64,000 nt of DNA, from positions 3,255,558 through 3,319,557 of the forward strand of contig NC_133324.1 in the NCBI RefSeq assembly GCF_042186555.1. The letters are read 5' to 3'. Position numbers and translations under genes: made by a program. Under the pieces are notes generated by a model that was not told the DNA's origin, made no database searches, and saw nothing but the letters and a program-made list of their open reading frames with translations. Below are positions 1 through 10,230 of the stretch, one piece after another. This stretch comes from Aquarana catesbeiana. Taxonomy: Eukaryota > Chordata > Amphibia > Anura > Ranidae. The first letter of the stretch is position 1. Every line of letters begins with the position of its first letter.

Positions 1-722
1 TATCAACTATCTGTCTACCTGGGATGAAACCAGTTTGGTCAGAATGTACCAGGGTTGTGATAACTGCTGCAAGTCTGTCTGATAAAAGTCTACCAAAAAT
101 TTTCATTGTCCTTGTTAAGGACTGAAATGGGTCGAAAGTTTTGTGGGAGTGTGTGGTCCTTAAGAGGTTTTGGGATCAGGGATAAATTAGCCAGGAGCAT
201 TTCTTGAGGGAAGTGATCACCTTCAAGAATATGGTTGAACAATTTTGTTAGATTAGGTGGCAACAAAGTTGCAAACTTTTTATAGCAAGAGGTGTAACCG
301 TCTGGGCCGGGGGCGGTAGAAGTTTTGAGAGATTTGATTATATTCATTATTTCTGTGTCAGAACGGGGTTCATTGAGGGAGTTAATTTGTTGTAAGTTTA
401 GAGTGGGAAGTTGTAGGTTATCAAACCAATTCATTGAGGAAGGTTGGGGTTGTGTTTGTGGTCTGGAGAGGAGATCTTTGTAAAAGGATGAGAATATCTC
501 AAGGACCTCATATGGGTGTGTAACCAGGCTGCCTCTCTGATCTCGGAGCTTATAAACATGGGGTGGTTTTTGTTCCTGATTAAGCTTTCTTGCGAACATA
601 GTAGAAGAGGAATTGCTATGCAAGATAAACTTTGCCTTTGAAAATCTGAGGGATTTTTCAGTATTTGCTGAGAGGATTAAGTCTAAGGCTTGGCATTTGG
701 CTTGTATTTGTTGATTTAGTTC
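1..722 (-). pseudogene. L1/Tx1-type LINE ORF2 fragment, N-terminal part of reverse transcriptase
   Basis: Read on the minus strand, 623-90 stays open for 177 codons and carries the LINE RT signature APGPDGYT followed by a KKF motif, then LSLIPKP and NFRPISVLN, which match RT blocks 0-2 of L1-type ORF2 proteins. The upstream endonuclease half lies at higher coordinates, so the protein is read right to left and continues beyond base 1, out of the window. The reading frame breaks after RPISVLN, and a CR1 tail interrupts it at 723. I see a dead, fragmented copy, not a working gene. The family is clear (EN-RT LINE of the L1/Tx1 group); the exact subfamily is not. Confidence 0.85.
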
Positions 723-774
723 TTACATAGTTACATAGTAGGTGAGGTCCATCAAGTCCAACCTATGTGTGATT
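723..774 (-). mobile_element. Short 3'-end fragment of a CR1 LINE
   Basis: The segment begins TTACATAGTTACATAGTAGG and continues with ATCAAGTCCAACCTATGTG, which is the reverse complement of the 3' end of the longer CR1 copies in this window. About 17 bp present in other copies (the GAAAAAAGACAC stretch) is missing. It interrupts the L1 frame cleanly; removing it joins the two L1 halves around a TTCTT repeat that may be the target duplication. Confidence 0.8.
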
Positions 775-1379
775 CTTGAGCTGGTGCATGGTTTAGTTTT
801 ATGTAAAGGCTGTCTAGGTCTCTGGTCAGGCATCTAATTTCAGTGACTCTTTATTTTTGTTGACTGCTAAGTTGATTAGAAGACCTCTCAGGACCGCTTT
901 ATGAGCCGTCCAGAGTGATGTAGGTGGTGTTTCGTCATTTATGTTGTCAGTGAAATAATTCTCTATGTGTGTAGAAATGATCTGAATGTTAGAGTGGGTC
1001 TGTTAGAAGAGAGTCATTTAGACGCCAATTAAAGGGGATGGAGGGCGAGTCCTATATGAGAGGTATCAAAGGAAGTTATATCGTGGTCTGACCATGGGCA
1101 AGGGTGGATATGTGCTTTAGAAGAGTCAGCTAGCAAAATTGGTGTGCAAAAGATATAGTCTAACCTAGCGTAATAGTCATGTGGGCGAGAATAATGGGTG
1201 TATGCCTTCGTTCCTACGTTGTGGGCTCTCCAAGAGTCAATCAGTTGGAATTGACAGAGACAACGGTTGATAGATTTGGAGAATGCTTTTGAGGAGGGGA
1301 CTATTCTACTTCTGTCAAGAGCAGGATGTGCTGACATATTAAAGTCTCCGCCTAGTATTATATGTGGAGAATTGTATCG
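775..1379 (-). pseudogene. L1/Tx1-type LINE ORF2 fragment, C-terminal half of AP endonuclease and EN-RT linker
   Basis: The minus-strand frame 1484-1029 holds ILGGDFN, RLDYIF and a WSDHD motif, the later catalytic blocks of the APE-type endonuclease that nicks target DNA in L1-type LINEs. The region 1028-775 reads as the linker towards RT, with stops and frame changes. The frame is entered from a hAT MITE on the upstream side, so its first 30 or so codons (1484-1388) are MITE sequence. Same element as the fragments at 1-722, 1749-2101 and 4012-4093. Confidence 0.85.
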
Positions 1380-1387
1380 GTCTAGAA

Positions 1388-1740
1388 CAGAGGTGTCAAA
1401 CTTAATTTCATCGTGGGCCGCATCAGCATTATGATTGTCCTCGAAAGGGCCGGTTGTATCTGTAAGATTAGATGTCCAGCGCATCCCCTCCCCTTACATT
1501 AGATGTCAAGAGCCACCCCACCATCAGAAGTTGAGTCCCCCACTCTGATTTACATCACAGTGCACCCCCCTTTCCTTATGCTGCTGCTGGGAAGAAGCTG
1601 GATGCATTGCTTGAAAGTAGAAAGTAGGGGTCTGGAAGAGGGCTGGAGCTTTCTTGCAGCTGCAGGAGAGGTGCGAGGGCCACATGAAATGGCCTGGAGG
1701 GCCGGATTCAGGCCCGCGGGCCTTGTGTTTGACACCTGTG
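1388..1740. mobile_element. hAT-type MITE, 353 bp
   Basis: Ends CAGAGGTGTCAAAC on the left and the inverted equivalent GTTTGACACCTGTG on the right. It is flanked by the 8-bp duplication GTCTAGAA (1380-1387 and 1741-1748), the hAT hallmark. It splits the L1 endonuclease frame, and removing it plus one TSD copy joins the two halves. Internal sequence is GC-rich (GGGCCGGATTCAGGCCCGCGG) with no transposase frame, so it is non-autonomous. Confidence 0.92.
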
Positions 1741-1748
1741 GTCTAGAA

Positions 1749-2101
1749 TGTCAAAAAAATTTGCAAGGAAAAGATGGTTGTGATTCATTTGGGGCATAGA
1801 CCGATTAAATTGTCAGTGAGCGATTATTTATAGACCCCTTTAGGATGATAAAGCGACTGTCTGCATCTTTGTATATATTTTGAATATCAAAAATAATAGA
1901 GTTGCGGATAAAGATGGCGACACCACGGGTTTTGTTTGTGTATGTGGAATAGTGAAATTGCCCGTATAATTTATCAAAGTATTTTGGGTGATTGGTGGAT
2001 GAGAAATGGGTTTCTCGGAGGAGAATGATGTCAGCACCGAGTCTCTTATAATGTTGGAAGGCTTCTTTCCGTTTATGAGGGGAACTGAAACCTTTGACAT
2101 A
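1749..2101 (-). pseudogene. L1/Tx1-type LINE ORF2 fragment, N-terminal half of AP endonuclease
   Basis: On the minus strand the frame runs through HKRKEAFQHYKRLGAD, an LLRETHF block (the catalytic-glutamate block, normally LQETHF) and TRGVAIFI, which is the start of the EN domain. The frame is broken: the longest open frame over this stretch (2100-1840) is shifted. The beginning of the protein is displaced 1.9 kb by the palindromic element at 2114-3999. Confidence 0.85.
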
Positions 2102-2755
2102 ATGAGAAAAGATAGAATGAGTGCAGGGCTAAAACTAAATTATATATCATACTAAAAATAACCATAAAAAAGTGATTGATCCACCAAAAATAAAATATAA
2201 ATACACAGAACAAATCTCCCATAAAGGACAGAGACAGATGTCTCACCATATATCACATGTGAGAAATTATAAAATAAAAAAGTGATATAATAAGTCCCAA
2301 TTATAAATATTACAGAAAGTCAAAAAAGTCCATAAATAAAGTGGATAGATGATCAAGGTGCATATATTCAGGAGAGATGTGACACAGGTGAATCCAGCAT
2401 CCAAAGTGACTTGCACCCAAGTGAGGTATGAGGCTCCTTACCAGCTCGAGATGACCACTATGACAGTGGTCTCACCAGGCATTTGGGAAATTATCAGGTC
2501 ACCCACAACCTATACCGATCTATCCAGTAGTAAATGTGGAACTCAGAAGACAAAATCAAGAAAAAGCTCCCATAGCGTAAAATTGCAAAACAGTGTGATT
2601 TATTGAGCTAAAAGATTGCACTTACAAGAATCTTCCTTCAAAGACAGCGTGTAACCGAACATAACGATCGCGGCGTCTCCACGAGCTTCCGCCTGCCTAC
2701 TGTGTATGTCCCATCAATCACAGAGAAAACGTAATGACGTCAGCGTCACAGGCTC

Positions 2756-2794
2756 CTCCCTACGCGTTTCGTCACGATAGGACATCGTCTGGGG
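2756..2794 (-). ncRNA. Hammerhead-ribozyme-like motif, left arm
   Basis: Read on the minus strand: CCCC, CAGACGA (core normally CUGANGA), a GTC...GAC stem II, GAAA, then CGCGTA and GGG able to pair with the leading CCC as stem I. The expected cleavage point is after the UA. Deviations: U4 is A and there is one extra base before stem II. Stem III would be the self-complementary ACGCGU, which resembles the minimal stem III of dimer-acting type I hammerheads. Confidence 0.45.
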
Positions 2795-3195
2795 ATTGGC
2801 CGAGTGACGCGGTCATCACGTTTATGGTTTAAATAGTCCCGCAGCGCCATATTGACTACTGGCTACTCAGACTAAAGAGATGGGAACAAAACAAACGCCA
2901 CCATATTAACTTCTGGCAGCCTCTATAAGCCAAATAGGGAACATACAAGTAAGAAAAAGTATAGAAATTCCACCATCTAGTGGTAGCTAGGTATTATTAC
3001 TAGCTACCACTAGATGGTGGAATTTCTATACTTTTTCTTACTTGTATGTTCCCTATTTGGCTTATAGAGGCTGCCAGAAGTTAATATGGTGGCGTTTGTT
3101 TTGTTCCCATCTCTTTAGTCTGAGTAGCCAGTAGTCAATATGGCGCTGCGGGACTATTTAAACCATAAACGTGATGACCGCGTCACTCGGCCAAT

Positions 3196-3234
3196 CCCCA
3201 GACGACGTCCTATCGTGATGAAACGCGTAGGGAG
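3196..3234 (+). ncRNA. Hammerhead-ribozyme-like motif, right arm
   Basis: Inverted counterpart of the left-arm motif, with two changes: CGATG is CGACG and GTGACGAAAC is GTGATGAAAC. Stem II then has a G-U closing pair. The core order (CAGACGA, stem II, GAAA, CGCGTA, GGG) is retained. Confidence 0.4.
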
Positions 3235-4011
3235 GAGCCTGTGACGCTGACGTCATTACGTTTTCTCTGTGATTGATGGGACATACACAGTAGGCAGGCG
3301 GAAGCTCGTGGAGACGCCGCGATCGTTATGTTCGGTTACACGCTGTCTTTGAAGGAAGATTCTTGTAAGTGCAATCTTTTAGCTCAATAAATCACACTGT
3401 TTTGCAATTTTACGCTATGGGAGCTTTTTCTTGATTTTGTCTTCTGAGTTCCACATTTACTACTGGATAGATCGGTATAGGTTGTGGGTGACCTGATAAT
3501 TTCCCAAATGCCTGGTGAGACCACTGTCATAGTGGTCATCTCGAGCTGGTAAGGAGCCTCATACCTCACTTGGGTGCAAGTCACTTTGGATGCTGGATTC
3601 ACCTGTGTCACATCTCTCCTGAATATATGCACCTTGATCATCTATCCACTTTATTTATGGACTTTTTTGACTTTCTGTAATATTTATAATTGGGACTTAT
3701 TATATCACTTTTTTATTTTATAATTTCTCACATGTGATATATGGTGAGACATCTGTCTCTGTCCTTTATGGGAGATTTGTTCTGTGTATTTATATTTTAT
3801 TTTTGGTGGATCAATCACTTTTTTATGGTTATTTTTAGTATGATATATAATTTAGTTTTAGCGCTGCACTCATTCTGTTTTTTTTGGTGTTTTGGAGTTT
3901 AGTATTAGACTTTTAGTGCCGGCAGCTTTTACAATTCACTTATCAATTTACACTGTTCTAGCGCAGCGTTAACCCTTTTCTTGGGTTTTTTATTTTATTA
4001 TGAGAAAAGAT

Positions 4012-4093
4012 GTTAAGACCCATTGAAAATAGTGAAGAAAAAGCTATAATAAATACACTTATACAGAATTTCCTGAGGTTTATATAGAGCAAG
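4012..4093 (-). pseudogene. L1/Tx1-type LINE ORF2 start (displaced)
   Basis: The minus strand reads ATG at 4023-4021 then GLNIFSH up to the TSD of the palindromic element; across that element the frame continues into the endonuclease. SHNVRGLN-like sequence is typical of the first EN block, so this is a plausible ORF2 start codon. Upstream (4024-4093) is the LINE leader, cut by a solo LTR. Confidence 0.7.
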
Positions 4094-4845
4094 TGTAACG
4101 ACACCCAGAGTATGAAAGGGGTTAGGACATTCCATACCCAAACACAAAGGCAGCTACCGAACACTTCAATCATTGAGCAAGGAACCCATACAAATAATTC
4201 TCCCCCCAAATACGAGACAAAGCTCTGTCTTGAGGGTCAAGCAGGAATCAACTCATTTATTATCACACATGGACACAACAGATAAAATAACTCAGAGACT
4301 CTTTCCCCCCACCCTTGGAAAAGAGGACGCGTTAAACCGTCCAATGACAATAGACACACAGGTCAGGTGTGTTCAAACTTCTCATCAGTACACAGTCTTA
4401 TCAGCACTGGGCTGCTGGAGGAATCCCCCCTCCCTCCATAGAGATACACATCCTGTGATATCCAAGGCAGACAGACACAATAGAACATTGGAATACAGCC
4501 CCACCCCAAACTAGCACAGCAAATAGTATACAACACAATGAGACAGCACACATTATATATACATATATACAGCATTGAGTCTGACTAGCACAGATCATAG
4601 TGGGGTCCTCATTCACCTTGTGCCCCTATTAGTGACTTCCATCACAATGGCCTTTCCAGGGTCCCCAGAGTCTGTGTGTCTTGGGGGACATGGACCTGAA
4701 TCTAAAGTAACGCCACCTCAAGGGTCCCCAGGCATACAGCTCACAACGAGCACCGTTCCTCCAAATGCCAGGGCCCTTAATCGGTCGGCAAGAGGCTAGC
4801 ATTCAGTCCCCTCCAAAAGCCTCTGTCCTGGCTAGGTCTGTCACA
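4094..4845 (-). mobile_element. Solo LTR, 752 bp, minus orientation
   Basis: In the minus direction it begins TGTGACAGACC and ends GGTGTCGTTACA, i.e. TG...CA with matching TGTRAC termini. It contains an AATAAA signal in the last third (AATAAATGAGTTGATTCC). Flanks are GCAAG (4089-4093) and GCAGG (4846-4850), a 5-bp TSD with one mismatch. No internal region is present, so it is a recombined solo LTR. Whether it belongs to a Gypsy or an ERV family cannot be told from the LTR alone. Confidence 0.75.
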
Positions 4846-5154
4846 GCAGGTTAAAGGTATTCAGTAAAAAAAGAGGGAATAACTGTATATTGTTCTGTAG
4901 AAATATATTACCAGTAAATCAAGCAGCATTAGAAATTGTGTTGGTGAACCATACTGTATGGACAAATTAAAGCAAATAAACATCATTACGATAATCATGT
5001 GCAAATGTAACGCGCGAGTGAGCTCCAAGGGGGGTGATGGGTAGAATCTGCAAATTCCATTGTGGATTGGCCCCGGGGAATCGAGCTTAGCCGTACCGAG
5101 TCTGACGGAGCTGTACTCAGACACATCCATCCCGCATCGCGCCGTGCATGCTCC
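4846..5154 (-). other. Probable upstream (5') part of the minus-strand L1, no recognisable domain
   Basis: Contiguous with the LINE leader once the LTR is removed. A minus-strand frame (5130-4861) shows no family I recognise. The right boundary is set only by where sequence similarity to the hAT family begins, near 5155. Confidence 0.35.
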
Positions 5155-5626
5155 CCCAAAAATTTTAAAGGCTACGGACCGAATGTTCGTGCAAACTTTA
5201 GAACCCCATTGACGTCTATGGGACTCGAACGTTCAAAATCAAAAGTGCTAATTTTAAAGGCTTATATGCAAGTTATTGTCATAAAAAGTGTTTGGGGACC
5301 CGGGTCCTGCCCCAGGGGACATGTATCAATGCAAAAAAAAGTTTTAAAAACGGCCGTTTTTTCGAGAGCAGTGATTTTAATAATGCTTAAAGTGAAACAA
5401 TAAAAGTGTAATATCCCTTTAAATATTGTAGCTGGGGGGTGTTTATAGTATGCCTGTAAAGGGGCGCATGTTTCCCGTACTTAGAACAGTCCCTGCACAA
5501 ATATGTTGCCCCCCCAGCCCATTACCAGGCCCTTTGGGGCTGGTATGTATATTAAGGGGAACCCCGCACCCAAATAAAAAAAAAGTGTGGGACCACCAGG
5601 CCCTATATACTCTGAACAGCAGTATA
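5155..5626. mobile_element. hAT subterminal region, same family as the 33498-36530 palindrome
   Basis: From about 5195 the text (CTATGGGACTCGAACGTTC, AAAAGTGCTAATTTTAAAGG, GTCCTGCCCCAGGGGACATG) is clearly homologous to bases about 33585-33860 and, inverted, 36130-36400 of the palindromic hAT element. It leads into the transposase-bearing hAT on the right, and I read it as that element's left end. The expected TAGGGATGAGC terminus is not visible, so the left tip is lost or rearranged. Confidence 0.55.
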
Positions 5627-6049
5627 CAGGCGTTACAAACAACACAGGGACTGAAAGTTTGTTCTTAAGTAGAATCTGTTTGTAATTTGGAACTGGTACA
5701 TTTTATAAGGGTAGCTCCAACCCAAAAATCTATTTTTAAGCTTTTTGGATAACATAGGGAAGGGTTATCACCCCTGTGACATTTGTTTTGCTGTCTGTGC
5801 CCCTGTTCAGAAGATTTCACCTCACTTTCTGTCCCAATGACAATTGGATTTTGAAAATTTGGGTTTTTTTATGAAACAAGGATTGGTGATAAAGCATCAG
5901 TGGAGAGGAGACACCTTTTCCCATATTAACTATTACAGGAGAGAATTTCCCTTCCTAGGGGTGGATTTCATCTCACTTCCTGTTGTCTCCTTCCGTTTGT
6001 AAGTAGGAGTCGTTTGTAAGTGGGATGTTTGAAAGTAGGGGACCGCCTG
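5627..6049. mobile_element. MITE, 423 bp, CAGGCG ends
   Basis: Starts CAGGCG and ends CGCCTG, flanked by TATA on both sides (5623-5626, 6050-6053). The right end reads AGTAGGGGACCGCCTG with TTTGTAAGTAGGAGTCGTTTG just inside. No coding capacity. The short inverted ends and 4-bp duplication are suggestive only, because TATA lies in AT-rich sequence. Confidence 0.5.
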
Positions 6050-6472
6050 TATATATTATACAGCCTGCCCTATATACTCTGCAGGAAATTGGGCCTTAGG
6101 TGTTGGTGGTGCCAGAACACTGTAAGTCCTCACAGTTACTCTTGGTGGGTGCTGGAACGGGCCCTGCTTTGAAATATTATATCAAGAATTGTAATTACAT
6201 GCCCACGTTAAACAGGAGCAGAAATATTAGGCCTTAGGTGGTGGTGGTGATGGCGGTGGCACAAAACTGTAAAGCCTCACAGATACTCTTGTTGAGCGCA
6301 GGAACGGGCCCTGCTGTGAAATATTATATCAAGAATTGTAATTACAATTCAGTGCAGCCGTAGTGCAGTTGCTACTACTTTCCTGGTGGTGTACACAGTA
6401 CACAATACAGTGTAGTGTGGTGTTGCTGGTCATGGACACAGTGCATCCTCTGCAGGTGGCCGTGGGGCACAC
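6050..6472. mobile_element. hAT 5' subterminal inverted repeat
   Basis: Bases 6088-6487 carry blocks (ATTGGGCCTTAGGTG, CGGGCCCTGCTTTGAAATAT, TTGTAATTACATGCCC, CAGTGCATCCTCTGCAGG) that reappear in inverse orientation at about 13455-13705. This frames the transposase region between them. Two direct copies of the CGGGCCCTGCTnTGAAATATTATATCAAG block occur here, at about 6157-6200 and 6304-6347. Confidence 0.7.
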
Positions 6473-6961
6473 TTGTCCTTTTTTTCTGCAGCTGGCCGTG
6501 TTATTGAGCCACAATATGCAGAAGAGTTGGTGGAATGGATAACAAAGCCGTCCTCATCCTCCTCATCCTCTGTCACCCTGGCTCAGAGTAGTTTTCCTTC
6601 CTATGCAGCTGCCAAAGCGGCCTATTCCACCGGCTCCATGTCAACAGTCACTCCTTCCATAGCCCCACCATCATGCACGGAGGAGTCCCCCGAACTATTC
6701 GACCACAGTGTTGGGTACATGCTGCTGGAGGATGTGCAGCGATTTGAAGGCTCCGATGTTGGTTCCCAGGTTGAGGAAGGGAGTAACATGAGCCTAGAGA
6801 CAGGGGGTTCCCAAGGACAAGAAACTGGCAGTCATGTTCCCCCAGCTGCAGCATATTGCCAAGTTTGCTCCAGTGATGAGGAGGGAGGGGATGATGAGGT
6901 CACTGACTCTACTTGGGTGCCTGATAGAATAGAGGAGGAGGAGGAGGCACAACTCCAATGA
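6473..6961 (+). pseudogene. hAT transposase, acidic serine-rich N-terminal segment
   Basis: A 162-codon open stretch rich in Ser near the start and in Asp/Glu at the end (DEEGGDDE, EEEEEAQLQ). It ends at a stop and the protein resumes in another frame with the BED finger at about 7005. Low-complexity acidic N-termini before the BED finger are common in vertebrate hAT transposases. On its own it carries no diagnostic motif; the call rests on order and context. Confidence 0.5.
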
Positions 6962-6989
6962 GGCAGGGTGTCCTCTAGGGGACAGCTTA

Positions 6990-7206
6990 AGGGCAGCCAC
7001 CCTATTGTATCTACAGGTGCAGGGCACTGCTGACTCCCTGCTGATTTCGAAAAGTTCCTTGGTGTGGGCCTTTTTGGACACGTGTGCAGCAGATCGCACC
7101 GTTGCTGTTTGCAACCTATGTCTGAAGCGGATCAAGCGTGGCCACAACAGCAGCCGCTTGGGAACCACATGCTTGACCAGACATATGACAACCTCCCATG
7201 CAGTCT
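6990..7206 (+). pseudogene. hAT transposase BED-type zinc finger
   Basis: The frame from 7005 reads SLVWAFLDTCAADRTVAVCNLCLKRI, then GTTCLTRHMTTSH. This is the BED-finger layout: aromatic W..F, a CxxC pair and a terminal H...H after a leucine. In hAT transposases this domain binds the element's ends. The frame is entered by frameshift from the upstream segment and cut off at about 7207 by an inserted AT-rich sequence, so the gene is dead. Confidence 0.8.
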
Positions 7207-8008
7207 TTTTCCCGTATACTATATTTGAGATTTAATATCTCTCAGATATGATTTGGGTTAAATGAGAGTTCTTTGACCATGAGTGAAAGCTTTAACACAA
7301 TGACAACATTTATTGGTGAGTAGTTGAAAGTCTAATACACAACCATCTATCTATAGTCTACACCAAGGAAGAAAATATTAGGTTAAAATAAGAGAATTAC
7401 ATGAAGGAATACAAAGTATATTCCTGAAAACATTCATCTGCAAACATATTTAGTTACAAGTAAAATGCAGACCTTTCCCATAATTACCCTTTGCACCAAG
7501 GTTCCATTCTGATGATTGCTCTCCCATAAAAGTGTGTTTTTCCCTCCCATCTAGTCTGTGTATATCATTACATGCTGATGCCTCATTGATTGGCATAGTG
7601 TGGCTCTGATTGGTGGGCTTCCCTATTCCTGGTTAAGGACTGGCTACATCTCCAATCCCTATGCTTTTCATAAGTCAGCCCCCTTTAATGCAAATCCTTG
7701 TCACTATTCTGAGCAGGAGCTTAACTTGAATTTTAACGGGAAGTTAAATATTGATTATGGGTTGGCCTCCCTTCATTGGATATCCCAGCATGGGATCCTT
7801 TGAAGTGAGTATGTGTAAGACAATTAGGTTTGGATCCCATTGTTTGTATACACAAGCCTAGGCACTGACTTGTCTGGTCTACCAGAGATTTCTGTGAAGA
7901 TAATATGTTCCACCCTACATAGATCAAAGCTAAATTAAACATATTCATTAAATATAAATAAATTAAATATATATTAAATATAAATTAAATATTTATAATT
8001 ACAATATC
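7207..8008. other. Unclassified insertion of about 0.8 kb inside hAT transposase
   Basis: The transposase text stops after HAVFF and resumes near 8009. The intervening sequence is AT-rich, ends in an (AAATATAAATT)n-like stretch at 7950-8000 and has no long reading frame. I could not find convincing terminal repeats or a TSD. Confidence 0.4.
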
Positions 8009-8802
8009 TGATGGCAACAGCACTTGAAAGACCCACATCAAAGAAAAAGGCGGACTTCTCCTTGCTCCTCATCTGGGATCTCCAACCCTACTCCAGTCCC
8101 CTCGAAAACCTGCACTGAGAGGAATGAAGGTATAGCAATAGGTGTCCCAAGTACTTGCAGCCAATCTGCTAACAGTACACCACCATCTGATTTTAGCAGG
8201 TAAATTTCCCTACCCCAGTTGCTACACCGTAAAAAGAAATTCGGTCCCAGCCATCCACGTGCTCACAGTCTGAATGCTAGCTTGAATGGCAGCTTGGCCA
8301 AATTGCTAGCACTGCAACTGCTGCCTTTTCAGCTGGTAGACTCTGCCCCCTTTTGTGAATTTGTGGAATGTGCTCTACCTCAGTTGCAGGTTCCAAAACG
8401 CCAATTCTTTTAATGGAAGGCCATTCCAGCTCTCTACCGGCATGTGGAAGGCAATGTTTATGTCTTGTTGGACAGAGCGGTCAACAGTAAGGTGTATATT
8501 ACCGCAGACTCATGGTCTAGCAGACATGAACAGGCATGTTACCTTTCCTTCGTGGGGCACTGAGTAACTCTGCTGGCAGCTGGGAAGGATGCAGGACAGG
8601 GTTCAGTATTGTTGGAGCTTGTTCCACCACCACGCCTCCAAAATGCTAGCGGTGATTCTGCCACAGCTCTCTCCTCCACCCCTCCTCTTCTTCTTCCTCT
8701 ATGGCCTCTTCTGCAGATTTGTCCTCTGAACCAGCAGTGCTCCGTAAGCGTTTAAGGGGCTACGCAAGCACTCAGGCAAAAAGATACCATGCGGTGCTTG
8801 AG
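8009..8802 (+). pseudogene. hAT transposase, N-terminal part of catalytic core
   Basis: Reading across frames gives LALQLLPFQLVDSAPF, EFVECALPQLQVPKRQFF and, in another frame, ALYRHVEGNV and ITADSWSSRHEQ. ADSWSS corresponds to the D-(T/S)-W motif with the first catalytic aspartate of hAT RNase H-like domains. Several frameshifts and stops break it (after RQFF at about 8412, and near 8565). It runs directly into a CR1 tail at 8803. Confidence 0.8.
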
Positions 8803-9037
8803 TTACATAGTTACATAGTAGGTGAGGATGAAAAAAGACACAAATCCATCAAGTCCAACCTATGTGTGATTATATGTCAATATTACATTGCATATATGTT
8901 GCGGACGTTCAGGTGCTTATCTAATATTTTCTTAAAACTATCGATGCTCCCTGCTGAGACCACCGCCTGTGGAAGGGAATTCCACATCCTTGCCGCTCTT
9001 ACAGTAAAGAACCCTCTACGTAGTTTAAGGTTAAACC
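8803..9037 (-). mobile_element. CR1 3'-end fragment inserted in hAT transposase
   Basis: Starts with TTACATAGTTACATAGTAGG and extends through the codons for the CR1 C-terminus (on the minus strand, RRGFFTV, then ARMWNSLPQAVVSA) to GGTTAAACC. It is a 5'-truncated insertion of about 235 bp. It happens to read through in the plus direction, which makes a false 351-codon fusion frame from 8701 to 9756. Confidence 0.92.
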
Positions 9038-10230
9038 ACTGCTTAGGGAACAGGAGCCACACTGGGACAGAGATTCTGTCAGCTCTGCAGGGGCAGGCTC
9101 AGAGGTGGTTGACGCTATGCTGGCTTCAGCCAGGAATGGTTGTATGTGACAATGGCACCAACCTTCTCTCTGCCCTCCGACAGGGATACTTGACCCATGT
9201 TCCATGTTTGGCACACATCCTGAATTTGGAGGTGCAGCGGTTCTTGAGCAGGTACCCAGGCTTACAAGATCTCCTGAGGCAGGCCAGAAAAGTCTGTAGT
9301 CATTTCCAACGGTCATACAATGCCAGTGCTCAGCTGGTTGACATTCAAAGGGAATGCAACCTGCCCACCAACCACCTCATTTGTGACATGTCCACCAGGA
9401 GGAAATCAACGTTGGCAATGCTGCAGCGGCTGCACACACAGCAGAGGGCCATCAATGAGTACCAGTGTGAGTATTACACCAGGACAGGGTCAGGGGAGCG
9501 TGGCTTCTTTTCACCACGCCAGTGGCTACTGATCAAAGATGGATGCACTGTCCTGTCACCATTTGATGAAGCCACGAGGATGGTGAGCATTGACAGTGCA
9601 TGCATCAGTGATACTGTCCCTCTTGTCTTCCTGTTGGAGCACACGCTTCATGGAATAATGGACAGGGCTCTTGAGGCAGGACAGTGTGAGGAAGAGGAGG
9701 ACTTCCTTACCTCTCAAGGTCCCCTTTATCCAGATATTACTCCTGCAGGCCCGTGAAACACGCAGGAAGAAGAGGAGGAGGATTGTGTCAGCATGGACGT
9801 GGAGGATAGCACTCAGCAGCAGTCTTCAAGGGATGGTTTTCAGTCCCCAGAAACCCAAGGAGTTGTAAGTGGCTGGGAGGAGGTTGTTATGGATCATGTG
9901 ATCCTTAGTGACCCAGAAGACTCAGAATCGAATGCCTCTGCAAACTTTCGCAGGCTTTGCAAAATCAGGGAGGCCATGCAGCGTAGGGACCCTAGGATTC
10001 GTGGTATCAAAGAGAAGGAATCATTACTGGCTGGCAACCCTTCTTGATCCACGTTACAAGGGTAAGGTTGCAGAACTCATACTGCTTTCGCAGGGGGAGC
10101 AGAGGATGAAACATCTTCAGGAGGATTTGAAGAAAGGTTTGTGCAATGTATTTCCAGACCCTGGGAGGTTACAATTTCCTGGTGCTGGACAACGTGTTGC
10201 TGTGGCTTCTGTCAGGTCACCTGAGGACAG
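9038..10230 (+). pseudogene. hAT transposase, central and C-terminal catalytic core
   Basis: The frame to 9756 reads VVCDNGTNLLSALRQG (second catalytic aspartate region), then HVPCLAHILNLEVQRFL, the C..H insertion-domain motif of hAT enzymes, and KVCSHFQRS. CDMSTRRKSTLAMLQRL matches the (D)VxTRWNST motif with R in place of W. After a shift, 9908-10234 gives HYWLATLLDPRYKGKV, the LDPRYK motif upstream of the dimerisation domain. The protein is broken by frameshifts at about 9756 and 10020. It is interrupted again at about 10231. Confidence 0.9.

Larger units (their letters stand above)
2114..3999. mobile_element. Palindromic (foldback) retroelement, 1.9 kb, with hammerhead-like motif in both arms
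   Basis: Two arms of 876 bp (2114-2989 and 3001-3876) are near-identical inverted copies around an 11-nt loop, so the same 85-codon frame appears at 2349-2606 (+) and 3384-3641 (-). A one-sided extension of 123 bp (3877-3999) follows the right arm. The whole is flanked by the 12-bp direct repeat ATGAGAAAAGAT (2102-2113 and 4000-4011), read as a TSD; removing element and one copy restores the L1 endonuclease start (MGLNIFSH then the HKRKEAF block). Each arm holds GACGAAACGCGTAGGG or a one-base variant, part of a hammerhead-like fold. TSD length, inverted copies and ribozyme suggest a Penelope-like or retrozyme-type non-autonomous element; that class is inference. Confidence 0.8.

Noticed and set aside
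2349..3641. Two identical 85-codon frames on opposite strands as duplicated genes
   Set aside because: They are the same non-coding arm of the palindromic element read from either side; no conserved domain.
8701..9756. 351-codon continuous frame as an intact hAT transposase or a domesticated gene
   Set aside because: It fuses transposase codons with the antisense of a CR1 tail (8803-9037), and upstream and downstream parts are in other frames with stops.
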